A stretch of 64,000 bases of DNA from assembly GCA_010093705.1 (NCBI GenBank), contig MU006095.1, forward strand, positions 136,918-200,917, given 5' to 3'. Below, piece by piece: positions 35,201-45,049 of the stretch (the first letter of the stretch is position 1; each line of letters begins with the position of its first letter). The notes below the pieces were generated by a model. It ran no database searches. It saw nothing but the letters and a program-made list of their open reading frames with translations, and had not been told where the DNA came from. Source of the DNA: Patellaria atrata CBS 101060 (lineage: Eukaryota > Ascomycota > Dothideomycetes > Patellariales > Patellariaceae). The translations under genes and the position numbers were made by a program.

Positions 35201-35400
35201 CTTGGAAGTTCGAATATGTCATTGTCCTTGACGAGTTCCGAAGTATAGTCCTTATGCTTCGACTTTGGCGCAACCTGTCGACCATTGGCGTTTTTGGCTC
35301 GATTAGGGGATCTAGCTGGAGACCTTGATGAAGATCTACCACCACGCCTTGCGCCAGCATTCTCTTGTAGATAAGGATTCGTTGGTGATGTTGGAGGCAT
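32274..35400 (-). CDS. pmt1: Dolichyl-phosphate-mannose:protein O-mannosyltransferase, PMT1 family
   Basis: Five exons (35400-35102, 35047-34758, 34707-34424, 34371-32908, 32852-32274) encode 971 residues. The ER-membrane enzyme transfers mannose from dolichyl phosphate to Ser/Thr of secretory proteins. After a basic cytosolic N-terminus, the first luminal loop reads VVFDEVHFGGFATKYIKGR and FFMDVHPPLAK; this form, with the catalytic DE pair, marks the PMT1 rather than PMT2 or PMT4 class. A MIR-repeat region follows, recognised by LHSHQHMYPTGSKQQQVT and related repeats (about 320-520). Then come C-terminal membrane helices with FHYFPFYLMQRQLFLHHY. The last exon adds a hydrophilic tail of about 190 residues, longer than in yeast Pmt1 but usual in moulds. 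The fourth exon begins at AGATTATGG after a CACAG acceptor. The gene is divergent from the RS-rich gene at 35890. Confidence 0.93.
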
Positions 35401-35889
35401 GATTGCGCCTGAGTTGAGGGGTTCTATTCGATCGAATAAACTAAAGGAGCATATCCCAAAAAGTATCCCTGGTGTTGAAGGGTCTCTGAAAAGCTCCCAA
35501 GGTTCCTGCTGATTACAATAAAGTACCGAAGAGGGGTTAAAGGAAGAGAATCAGTATTAAAGAGTGTAAAGAAGACGTGTTCGAAAAAAGGTTTCGAATT
35601 GGTTCTGGCAGACTCAGCCCAGGGGGTTTGTTCGTATCTAACTTCGTGTGTGCTCCCTTGCGCGTTCACAAGCAAGATGGCCTTACAAAAATAGCAGCCA
35701 CCAGGTCAGTACTAGCACTAAAAGGGGCTGCTCAACAACCGGGAAGTAGCCGGCGGCCGGAATATCTAATATACCGATATTGAACTTTCAGATAGCAATG
35801 CGATCATTAGTTTACCATGATGTACACCATGTGAGAGTCTACACGTACATCTGAGTTGTCAAACAGCTCGGAGAAGCTGCCTTGCAGCT
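35401..35889. promoter_or_regulatory. Shared divergent promoter region (PMT1 / NKAPD1-like)
   Basis: 489 bases between two divergent start codons. No specific site can be assigned; the call rests on orientation. Confidence 0.5.
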
Positions 35890-37254
35890 ATGGCGAACCA
35901 AGACTTAAAAGATGATTATGTTGCCGAACTTCTGAAAGAGGATGCCAAAAACATGTCCTTCAGATACACCCAAGTGGGGTTACAGGCTTTTCTTCCTTCA
36001 AGGTAAGGTCTGGCAGTAGAATTGTTGGTTGTCCATTCTAATGATATTTGCAGACCGACTACTCGAGCTCCAAAACCGAACACCAGATTTCTCAGAAACA
36101 TCATTCGAGAGACTGATAATCATAATTCCGCACTGCTTGCGAAAGAAGCGCAAGAGTCCAGAACAAAATTGAGAGACTTGGGCATTCATCCGAGTTCTCG
36201 GCCAAAACACAGCGATAGTTATTACAATGACCGCTCTGGACCCAAAAAGCGTCGTCGGGCAGACGAGGACGATACGGACGATCGGGACAGTCGCGACTGC
36301 AAGAGAAGTTCAAGGTTCTATAAGAGCCGTAGATTGCGCTCTCCAGATAAGTCTGAACGATCTTCTCGCGACAGGGTTCGTCGTCGGGACAAAGACTGGA
36401 GGAGGCGCGATTACAGTGAGACCGAGGATGACTATCATGAAAGTCATAGACGTTCGAGACGACATCATAGAAGCAAGAAAGATTCAAGCGAGGGTAGAAG
36501 TCGGAGCAGGAGTAGGTCCTCAGAAAGACGTAGGGATCGACGACACCGGAGCAAGCGGCACAGGAGTGTTTCAGAGAATTCGACTAAAGATCGAGGGTCA
36601 CATAGGGTGCGTAAGCGGAGACCTACGCCGGAATGTTCACATTCGAGATCAAGGACAAGATCAAGGTCTATATCTAGAGCAAGCCCACATCGCAAGTCTC
36701 ATCGAAGAAGGCGATCAAGGACACGTTCAAGAAGTACCTCGCCCAACGCTCACAAAAACCTTTACTCTGGAGATGGGGAGGTATCAAGACTGACCCCACG
36801 TAGCACTCAATTAGCTGCACCCACGTCTAATGCATCTGATTCGGATCCTCTCGAAGCTATCGTAGGTCCTTTGCCACATTCGCCAGGACCAGTTGTCCGC
36901 TCCCGAGGTCGTGGCGTGTTCAAATCATCCTTAGGTATGGACGCTCGTTTTGCACAAGACTATGACCCTACGTTAGATGTGCGTCCTGATTCGGATCTGG
37001 AGGGTGATTGGGACCAAGCGGTAGAAGCATATCGGGACCGGCAAAGATGGAAGCAGCAAGGTGCTGAAAGGCTAAGGGCGGCTGGGTTCAGCGAAGGCGA
37101 GGTGAAGCGGTGGGGGAAAGGTGGAGAGAAAAATGAGGAAGATGTGAGATGGGCTAAGACTGGAGAGGGAAGGGAATGGGATCGTGGTAAAGTTATAAAT
37201 GATGAAGGCCACATTGAACTCAAACCTGAATGGGGAAGAATCAAGGGAACGTGA
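35890..37254 (+). CDS. RS-rich nuclear protein, NKAPD1-like
   Basis: Two exons (35890-36002, 36054-37254) encode 437 residues. The conserved part is near the N-terminus: LKDDYVAELLKEDAKNMS, then NTRFLRNIIRETDNHN followed by a helical stretch. This resembles the opening of the metazoan NKAP domain-containing protein 1 (RNVIRHTDAHN). A long arginine/serine and arginine/aspartate region fills residues 100-290 (RSRSRSRSSERRRDRRHRS type), as in splicing-associated proteins. The C-terminal 150 residues are less biased and contain GVFKSSLGMDARFAQDYDP, probably a second conserved block. The 51-base intron splits an Arg codon and has GTAAGG and TTTGCAG ends. The RS region and charged helix suggest a nuclear RNA-processing role. 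That is inferred from composition, and the NKAPD1 link rests on one short motif. Confidence 0.72.
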
Positions 37255-37625
37255 TCATCATATAGACTTGATGTGTGTCTCACTGACATTCTTTTGGCAC
37301 TGTTCTAAAACTGGGTCAATTTTGGTTACAATATTCTATGTAGAGTACCATTGGTGAGAGAGTAGAATTGATGATCTTGATAAGATAATAACTTGATCCG
37401 AAGAAATGGCACGTGACGTCGGAAAAACGCCGCTCCCACAGTTCGCTAAGCGAGATCCCAGCCAAGCACCGAAATTTGGACGACGAGCAACTTGAACAAT
37501 CAGAGACGACGACAACCTACGACCAACCCCTCGAACCTCTACAATTCCACAGGTACATCTCTAAGACTCTTCAAGAATTTGATTCAAGAAACTAACAGAG
37601 TGTTTATTGCAGTTCCTAGCCTACA
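37255..37625. promoter_or_regulatory. Promoter and 5' leader of ribosomal protein L37, with probable leader intron
   Basis: A likely intron at 37553-37612 (donor CACAG|GTACAT, branch ACTAAC at about 37591, acceptor ATTGCAG) ends 13 bases before the start codon. Leader introns are common in fungal ribosomal protein genes. Confidence 0.5.
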
Positions 37626-38182
37626 ATGAGTACGTCCAACACGCGACCTCTAACCCACACCTTTGGAAACAATGAGAACTGATGAATCCGTGTAGCAAAG
37701 GGAACATCCAGCTTCGGCAAGCGCCATAATAAGTCGCACACTCTGTGCAGACGTTGCGGTTAGTGTCTCACTGGCGATATTGGAGGACATGAAAGAGTAG
37801 AACACTGATATCCCGGGTTACGGATAGGGCGTCGTTCATTCCACATTCAAAAGAGCACATGTGCCGCCTGCGGATACCCAAGCGCTAGTATGAGGAAATG
37901 TACGTTCTATTTACTTCCTTCCCCCTGGTCGGATCACTGGTTGTGTGGTGGATTATACAAGCCCCTGTGTCCTTACACTCACGGCGATCCTTTACTCAAA
38001 CGGATGCATATCATGGGACGGAAATCACTAATGCATCATTAGACAACTGGGGTGAGAAGGCCAAACGACGACGAGGCGAAGGCTCCGGCCGTATGCGAAC
38101 CAAGAAGCTCATCTCCCGCAAGTTTAGCAATGGTTTCCAGGCTGGTGCGCCAAAAGGAGCGAGGGGACCAAGCACATCGTAA
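37626..38182 (+). CDS. RPL37: 60S ribosomal protein L37 (eL37)
   Basis: Four exons (37626-37629, 37696-37758, 37828-37899, 38043-38182) encode 92 residues, the usual length. The protein is a zinc-binding component of the large cytosolic subunit. The spliced product begins [16 protein letters not shown] and contains the zinc ribbon CRRCGRR...[24 protein letters not shown], with four cysteines in C-x2-C pairs. The first exon is only four bases, ATG plus one base of the Thr codon, so the start codon is almost alone on its exon. All four exons are needed to rebuild the family sequence, and the lengths sum to 279. The C-terminus [15 protein letters not shown] is normal. A leader intron probably lies upstream. 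Confidence 0.96.
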
Positions 38183-38665
38183 ATTTGAGATTCAGAACGG
38201 GGAGGGGGTGTATTATTGAGTGGCCAGATATAGGGGATGATTGATTGCATGAATTTCATCATTGTGGCGCGGGAGAGCGTCTTTCAAGCTTCATGGATTT
38301 GATATTCGGACATAGAGATGAATGAAATGGATCTTTGTGGCTCGATACCGATTCTCTTAGTATTGCATGCTTTTACCATCACTACCATAAACTGGGGGAG
38401 TCTATCTCTGTTCCCTACCTCGGGTATGCTGGTCCTAAATATCATGAGGATCGCAATACTCCCCTGTACGGGACACAGTATCGTAATGCTCGCCTCAATG
38501 TGTTAAGTACACATCACGCCATCCCATTCAATCAAGTACCTCATATAATCTGATTCTATATACGACTCTACTTTGTAGATTATGCCACACTCATGCATAT
38601 ACTACACAACAGACCCCAAAGAACCACCCCTCCCTATCCCAGAACAACATCCTAAATCTGCCACC
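38183..38665. other. Convergent 3' region between L37 and the secreted protein gene
   Basis: 483 bases between two convergent stop codons; no gene recognised. Confidence 0.5.
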
Positions 38666-39370
38666 CTACACAACAATCCACGCCACAACCCCCATAACGA
38701 CCCCCAACACCCCACCCCTCGCGCCTCCAGCAGCAGCGCCACCAGTCGGCGCCGTAACCGTCTCAGTTCCCGAAGCCGCAGACTCCCCCGTCGTAGTCGC
38801 CGCCTCACTCAAACTACCAAGGCCCCCCGAAACGAAACTACTGACCGCCGCGGCACCGGAGCTGCTCAGATCCCCAATTTCACTACTCACAGCAGCAGCC
38901 TCAGAACTGAGATCCTGGATCTCGCTACTGAAGTCCCCGAGCGCGGAAGTGGGGAGCGGGACGAAGGTAATGGGCGGGGAGACCAGGTGCGCGGAGCTCG
39001 AGGCTGCGGAGAGGCTGGAGGCTGTGGTTTCGGCGGCTTGAAAGTCGGGGAGGAAGGAGGGGGAGTAGGTTGCGCTGCCGGCGTATTGGGGGCAGCCGGG
39101 GACGGTGGTCTGGGTGGTCGTGAATCAGTGTGTGGTTTGATATATGTGTATTAGGGATTTGGAAGGGAGGGGATAAGGTACCTTTGGAGGAGCTCGTCCG
39201 CCTCCGCAGTCGAGGAAGGCGCAGATCTCGCCTGTGTCGGGGACGTACCAGATTAGAGAGGCTCCGCCGAACGCGACGGTTTCGGAGGAGATGCAGCCCT
39301 CTAGGTCGGTTCTGGCGAGGGAGAGAAGGGGGAGGGAGAGGAGAGTTAGGAGGATGGAGGGGTTACGCAT
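38666..39370 (-). CDS. Secreted, probably GPI-anchored protein of unknown function
   Basis: Two exons (39370-39182, 39109-38666) encode 210 residues. The N-terminus MRNPSILLTLLSLPLLSLA is a clear signal peptide. The mature part starts with a small cysteine-containing domain: EGCISSETVAFGGASL, then EICAFLDCGGGRAPPKTTVPGCPQY, with about five cysteines. A Ser/Thr/Ala-rich stalk follows. The C-terminus is a Gly/Ala-rich segment followed by a hydrophobic tail (GVLGVVMGVVAWIVV) with no charged end, which fits a GPI-anchor signal. The 72-base intron separates the PPK and TTVPGC codons in phase 0. Fungal cell-wall proteins often have this layout. I do not recognise a named family. The gene is convergent with L37. 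Confidence 0.8.
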
Positions 39371-40827
39371 GTTTGGTTTGTAGATTCGGTCGATATGAGG
39401 TTTGATGGGGAAAGAGAGTGGTGTTAGTTTGATTGAGAGAGTGGATATGTGAAATTTTGGATAGTACACCAGGTACTTTGATTGTTCTAGATGTAGAACA
39501 ATGAGAATGAGAGATCGTAGAAGAGAAAAAAAAGAAGAAAGGAAGAATGGAGAACAAAATATGAAAGATGTTTACTACCCCATACTAAAATATTCTGGGT
39601 TGAGCTTCGTTTCAGGACACTTGACGCGTGCGGCAAATCAAGCTCTTTGGTGGTGAAGCCATGACGCCATACCAAAAAGGGGTACGCGAAAGGGGAAAGG
39701 CGTCGCGGTAACTCGGCACAATCGGCACCACCGGAACTTAGCTGCCGAGTTCCGGTTTAGAGCTACAGCCTCTGCCGCTTCCGTCGGGACGGTTAACTTC
39801 ACAGAAACTCATCCGGCTTCATTGCTGGAACAGTATGCTGAGATGCGCCGTTAATGTGTACTGTACATTATAGTTTCATACAACTAGGTCCGGCTTTCGA
39901 CGCAGGCGACTTCCTAATTTCCATTCCTAAATGACCAATTGCGACGAATAATACTGTAAGCAAATGTCAGTTAGAAATAAAGGAAACCGGTTGAGCGACA
40001 AGACAATGAGTAGGATTTATCACTATTTTGTCTCCCTGATATCGGATTATAGAATATCTGGAAAGGTCGATATGGAATGAACATCCATTGAGCGACCAAA
40101 GAGGACGTGGTACGCATGTCACGATATTGCCGTATTTATTTCCCTTCTATGCAAATGGGTTTTGCCTACCTCGAGCTCATTCAAGGTCTCGTTCATTTAT
40201 ATAGTTTAGGTACTGTACAGGTTGACCTACTTCGTACGTGCCTCTCTGTTTGTTGGGCTAGCTAGTGCCAAAATAATTACCCAGCTGTACGGTTTGACAA
40301 ACCTGTACCGTCCTCTCGTACCCGTAAATTCATTCTTTCATAGAAAAACCGGCTTTAGTACCGGTTCGTCTTTGAGATAAAAAGTTTCCATGTGGTACGC
40401 TAGCGCCCATTTCCTACAGCATGTCCTTGGTTCCGCTCCGCTTGTTGAATACATTTCCCTCCACTTATGCTGTCCTACCTAATACTACCTACCCTAACCA
40501 TGTTCAATCCCCATGGTCTATACAGTAAACTCGCTTTTACGGTACCGGCTGGCTGTGCAATCGAGTCTTTCAATACAAAGGACCCCGAGGCCGGGTGTAA
40601 ATTTCGTCTCCTCAAAAGGCCTCACTCCATCTGTATTGACATACAGTCATTGCAGCATTCACCCGCACCACTATAAGCAATAGAGGAAGTCAAAATCGAC
40701 CTTTTAATACGGCCGCCTTTGGCGAAATTTTGCTAATATGACGCTGGGCGGTCTCAAGATAACGCCAAGAACACATGGAATACGCTCTGTGGTGAGACAC
40801 GTAAAGCAATGCATGTGATTCAAGAAG
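39371..40827. other. Intergenic stretch, nothing recognised
   Basis: About 1.5 kb. Two copies of TACTGTAC lie at 39859 and 40211. Open frames are short and unrecognised. Confidence 0.5.
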
Positions 40828-41750
40828 ATGTCCACATCGAGTAGCGGGGATGCCTCGGGGGATGGACGGTCGAACGACATGGTCGAGTACACTTCCGGTA
40901 GATGGATGTAAGCGCTTCCCGTTCTGTTGACCTAGAATAATTCTTACTCTTTTAGCTATAATGGGGCTCTCAGATTGAGAGAAAGAGCATTGAAATCCGA
41001 CGGCCTGGAGCTTCGGAAAGAGATCACGACCTCCGTACATTCCGCAGATGTGATATCGCTTCAAAAAATCGCCGAGGGAGGCTTTAATCGCGTATTTCAG
41101 GCCACGTGCAACGACGGAAAGATCGTTCTGGCAAGACTTCCGTACCTTTGCACCGAGCCCGAGAGCAATTCGCGGTTGCAAGCGAGGTCGCCACGATCGA
41201 GTATCTGAGGTTGAACCAAATACCGGTTCCGCGAGTTTACAGCTGGTCTTCGACGAAATCTAATCCCATTGGAGCAGAGTACATTATTATGGAAAAGCTT
41301 GAAGGGGTGACCTTAGCAAATGTTTGGATCGACTTAGATATCAAGAAGCGGCGCAAAGTCATCGAATAGATTGTACTCTTGGAACAGAGATTGTTTGCAT
41401 TGAGATTTCAAGCGAGCGGAAGCATGTACTTCCCGAATGATCTGAGCGATGAAGATCGGTCCCGTTCGGTCCCACCCCATATCGAGGCTCATGAGTTCTG
41501 TATTGGCCTAATGGCTCATTATAGTTGGTAGCATAGGGAACGAGGATCATTCAACTCAGTAGGAGTCCCACCAACTTCGTCCGCACCCCATTTTGCAAAG
41601 AGTCTTTCTCCACAGGGACTTGTATCGGGGGGGTGCTATTGAGTTTTTCCAACCGGATCCGTATTTTGAATGTGTTACGAAGGGGAGACGTTTGTACTGT
41701 GCTCTAAAACAAACTCAGGAATATTCATTCCGGTACAGACTGGTGTCCTA
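40828..41750 (+). pseudogene. Decayed AIM9/APH-like phosphotransferase-family gene
   Basis: A host kinase-fold gene of the fungal AIM9-like aminoglycoside-phosphotransferase family that has lost its frame. A plausible first exon (40828-40907, ending in VEYTSGRW) joins across a GTAAGC...TTTTAG intron to an exon starting at 40956 that reads IYNGALRLRERAL, then LQKIAEGGFNRVFQATC, the glycine-rich N-lobe. The reading frame shifts at about 41150-41170. In the new frame, FAVASEVATIEYLRLNQIPV, SNPIGAEYIIMEKLEGV and ANVW continue the family sequence. A TAG at about 41368 interrupts it, and IVLLEQRLFALRFQASGSMY continues in the same frame. Further family-like text (PHFAKSLSPQG) appears near 41586 with more stops. 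No intact catalytic loop remains. A sequencing error could explain one break but not all of them. Confidence 0.75.
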
Positions 41751-43200
41751 GCGGCTGTATCCTAGCTTACAAATGAATACAGTATGAGGTCCAGAGGGTC
41801 CAAGACCTTGAAGGTACGACCATACTTGGACGTTGGCGACTAAATGAAACGTAAACATACGTACGACTTAAACCCAGCATCCAAACGACTTTGGCCTTCC
41901 GAGATTGTACGGCTATCCTGGATCTCGACCGGAGATAGACTAATTAGTATGCGAGAAGAGGATTGACTAACCTTTCCAACGCAATACCCCAAAAACGAGG
42001 CCGTCGGATACCGTACATCGATACATGGCATGAATACCAATTCTACAACGAAGCCACAGTATTTTACAGGACTCAGCCAGCGGACAAAGATATCGCTCGT
42101 AAGGGCCCGCTGATCCTAGGTAGAATCTGGAATGCTTGGTCCGATGCTCTGCGTAGGGAACCACGAATGGAACTTGATGAATTCTTTGCTGTCCCTGTAA
42201 GAGTTAAGGACCACCCAGCAATGACAGTCGCTGGGATCCTACGAGTGCACCAGTACGTTTGCGCTCAGGTTTGAAAGACGATTAAAACCCAATGCAATCC
42301 CCATACGTACTGGGCCCAGCATTGGCCGGACCGAAGACACAAGCAATTGTGGACATTTGTTGTACCTATCGCGGTGGAAATACTTATTGTAAAATTGTTC
42401 CAGACTGGTTTTTCTGTTACTTCTCAGCGAATGTGCCAACGGGTCAATGGCTCCAGTCCCGAATGCTCGGGTTTCATTGGACTGTCATGGCGGCCTGGTA
42501 TAACTTACCCATACCAAATAAACGTATTCCTCCTGAGCCGCGGCGATGGACTGCAAAGGTGAGGTTGGATGTGTAGCATAACTTTTCTGGAATTCCTTTC
42601 GGTGCTTTCGGACTACTACTTGGAGGGTTCAAGACTTTCCAGCGTCACATTGCCAGTCCATCCCCGGTATAATTTCTCTGTTAATCTGTTTAAGTCCTAA
42701 GTAGATCAAAGTAATTCTCTTTATCCATTCATCGTTCCAATCAGCGTGTCTCTTCAAATGGCGTTCATCTTTGTGCCTCTCGACTCTTACATGATCTCTA
42801 GACTGTTGAGCTCATCAACCTCAATCAATGAATCACTACCAACGTATCTACTCATCCCCAAAACATATCCTCCAGACTTTGGAGAGAGTAAAGACACCCA
42901 CTTATAACATCGTGCGCTATCTCGTGACCGATATTACTATCTATCGGTCCATATCAAACTCTGCAACTAAGAGCTTACAAATTTATAATCCTGTCCAGAC
43001 ACCTACACGTTTGATTTCGCATTCAATTTCCACCCTGCTCTGCTGTCCGATCGAGTATCCACATAAAGGACTGGAGTGGAAAGATACCTATAGGAAGCAG
43101 AGCGGGGGAGGTATGCATATAGCACCAAAGGGGAGGAGCCGCGGGCTCATATTGTGGAGCCCTAGGGAACTTGGGGAAAGGGGTAGCGGAACGGCCTAAG
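41751..43200. other. Gene-poor stretch with unassigned open frames
   Basis: An open frame at 41963-42274 (plus, 103 codons, containing IPYIDTWHEYQFYNEATVFY and ILGRIWNAWSDALRREPRM) and another at 42292-42576 have protein-like composition but match no family I can name. They could be remains of a gene next to the decayed kinase. Nothing else is recognised. Confidence 0.35.
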
Positions 43201-43341
43201 ACCGTACTGAAGCAGTAAGGTGAGTAAGCGCTCTTGATGATGGTCGTTGGTAGTGATTCTTGGTGGTTCTGATGACGATGAACATCCGTGGTGATGATGA
43301 TTGGTGATGATGATGATTGGTGGTGATAATGATCGGTGATG

Positions 43342-43437
43342 ATGAAGACTCGCAGTAATGAAGACTCGCCGCGATGAAGACTCACAGTGATGATGACTCG
43401 CAATGATGATGACTCACAGTGATGAAGACTCGTAGTG
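43342..43437. repeat. Minisatellite, six units of exactly 16 bp
   Basis: Consensus ATGAAGACTCGCAGTG, with units starting at 43342, 43358, 43374, 43390, 43406 and 43422. It is preceded by a GATGATGATTGGTG-rich stretch from about 43235. Confidence 0.9.
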
Positions 43438-44160
43438 ATGATAAAACCATCTACACCTTCCAACCGCAGCGCAACGAATAACGATACACCCCCAGATATC
43501 ACAACCACCCTTCCCGTACAAAAGCTTATTCTGATAATAGGAAGGATAGCGATCTCCGGAATATATCGATGATGTCCCATTTACTGAACCTGCGCTCATA
43601 TCGGGCCTTGAAGGCTTGAACTAAATCTACACTAGTCGTTATAAAGTCCGATCAGAGACTTTTGAAGAATCGAAGATTGGATTTATGGAACTCGGTAGGT
43701 ATGAGGGCCTATAGGTTTTATTACCTTTGGGATGGAAAGGGGGAGGGGAGGGGTACAGTAAGATCAGTCAATCATGGTGTTAGCGGGGTATTTCTTGATT
43801 TATTGACGTACGGTGGGTTGGATGGTAGGGTATGGTAGGGGGAGCGTGGAACTAGAGGGAGACGGGAAGGTATAAAATCAGGGCAGTCTTGGGAAGAGAG
43901 GATGTTGTACTGTACTAAGGGGATGTACGGTATAGGAGGAGGGGAGTGAATGGAATAAGGGTGCTGTATGAAAGGCGGTGGGTACGGGATTAGTGAGAGA
44001 AATGGGGGGAGAGAAGGCGGTAAATTAGGTGAGGTATATAGTATAGGGGAAGTCTATAGAACAGGGGCAGGGTTTTCAATGGGGAGAGTGTATGGAATAT
44101 GGGGATGATACAGTAGGTGGTCAGTGTAAAGAATACGAGCGCATAAATTAAGGAAACAAT
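43438..44160. other. Gene-poor stretch with G-rich tract
   Basis: No gene recognised. The part from 43735 to 44000 is G-rich on the plus strand and holds two octamers (43753 and 43908). Confidence 0.45.
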
Positions 44161-44440
44161 TAAGATGTGGGAACTGTACAGGATGAATGGACTGTATAAG
44201 ATAAGGAAAGTGTGTAGAATAGGTAGACCGTACGGAATGAGCGAGTGTACGAATTGAGGAGACTGTATGAGATATGAGATCTGTACAGGATAAGGGAACT
44301 GCACAGAATAAGGAGCCAGTGCAGAATGGCTACACCGTACAAAATAACTACGCCATATAGAACGACCAGTCCGTATAAAATGAGTACCCGGTACAGAACA
44401 AGGGAGTAGTACAGGATAACCAGACCATTCAAAATATGGG
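44161..44440. repeat. Degenerate minisatellite of period about 17-19 bp
   Basis: About fifteen loosely conserved units resembling AACTGTACAGGATAAGGG follow head to tail. Clear examples start near 44168, 44187, 44270, 44287, 44358 and 44394. The usual length of 18 keeps a minus-strand frame open across 43990-44514, which would encode hydrophobic hexamers such as LVILYG. No start context or conserved protein supports a gene. Confidence 0.7.
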
Positions 44441-45049
44441 GGTGTACCGATATAATGTGACAAATTTACTGAGCCAAGGAGCTGTACAATAAGTGGAAGT
44501 ACATAGAATAACAAAGGTTACAGGATAACAGCGCAGTAAGAATATCAGAACTGCATCAAAAAAAAAAGGTTTACATCATGAGGGGAGTGAAAAGAAGGGA
44601 GAAAGAAGCAGGACCAAGGATTGCGAAAATATTGCGCACTTTACTAAGAATACTCACCGGAGAAATACATGTGTGACCCTCACCCAGCATTCCCAAGAGT
44701 CCGCAACCATGAAGCGGGATGAGGTAGGGAAACTTACTATTTCACCTCAGTGATGTCCCGGAAACCGGAAGACAAAAGTAAGCTTTGGGAAATTCATGGC
44801 AACACACCCACAAAGAGGAAATAGCACAATCAAGCAAGAAGTGGCAGAAATTCCAATGTTCTATACTACAAACTGCCAAAACCGGTCCTGATCGAAGAGT
44901 GGCGAATATGAGGAATTGCTATGAGTTCAGTTTACCATATCGCTAATGTACCCCATTCTACTCCAACTCTCTAGATCTTCAAGCAGAATCCAGACTAGCT
45001 CCCCCAAAAGCCACCCCCAACCCCATCAAGACCCCAGATCTACCCCCTC
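44441..45049. other. 3' flank of the RdRP gene, nothing recognised
   Basis: About 600 bases with no recognisable feature. Confidence 0.45.

Noticed and set aside
38582-39154. 190-codon plus-strand open frame
   Set aside because: Antisense to the Ser/Thr-rich second exon of the secreted protein; its basic composition follows from codon bias on the other strand.
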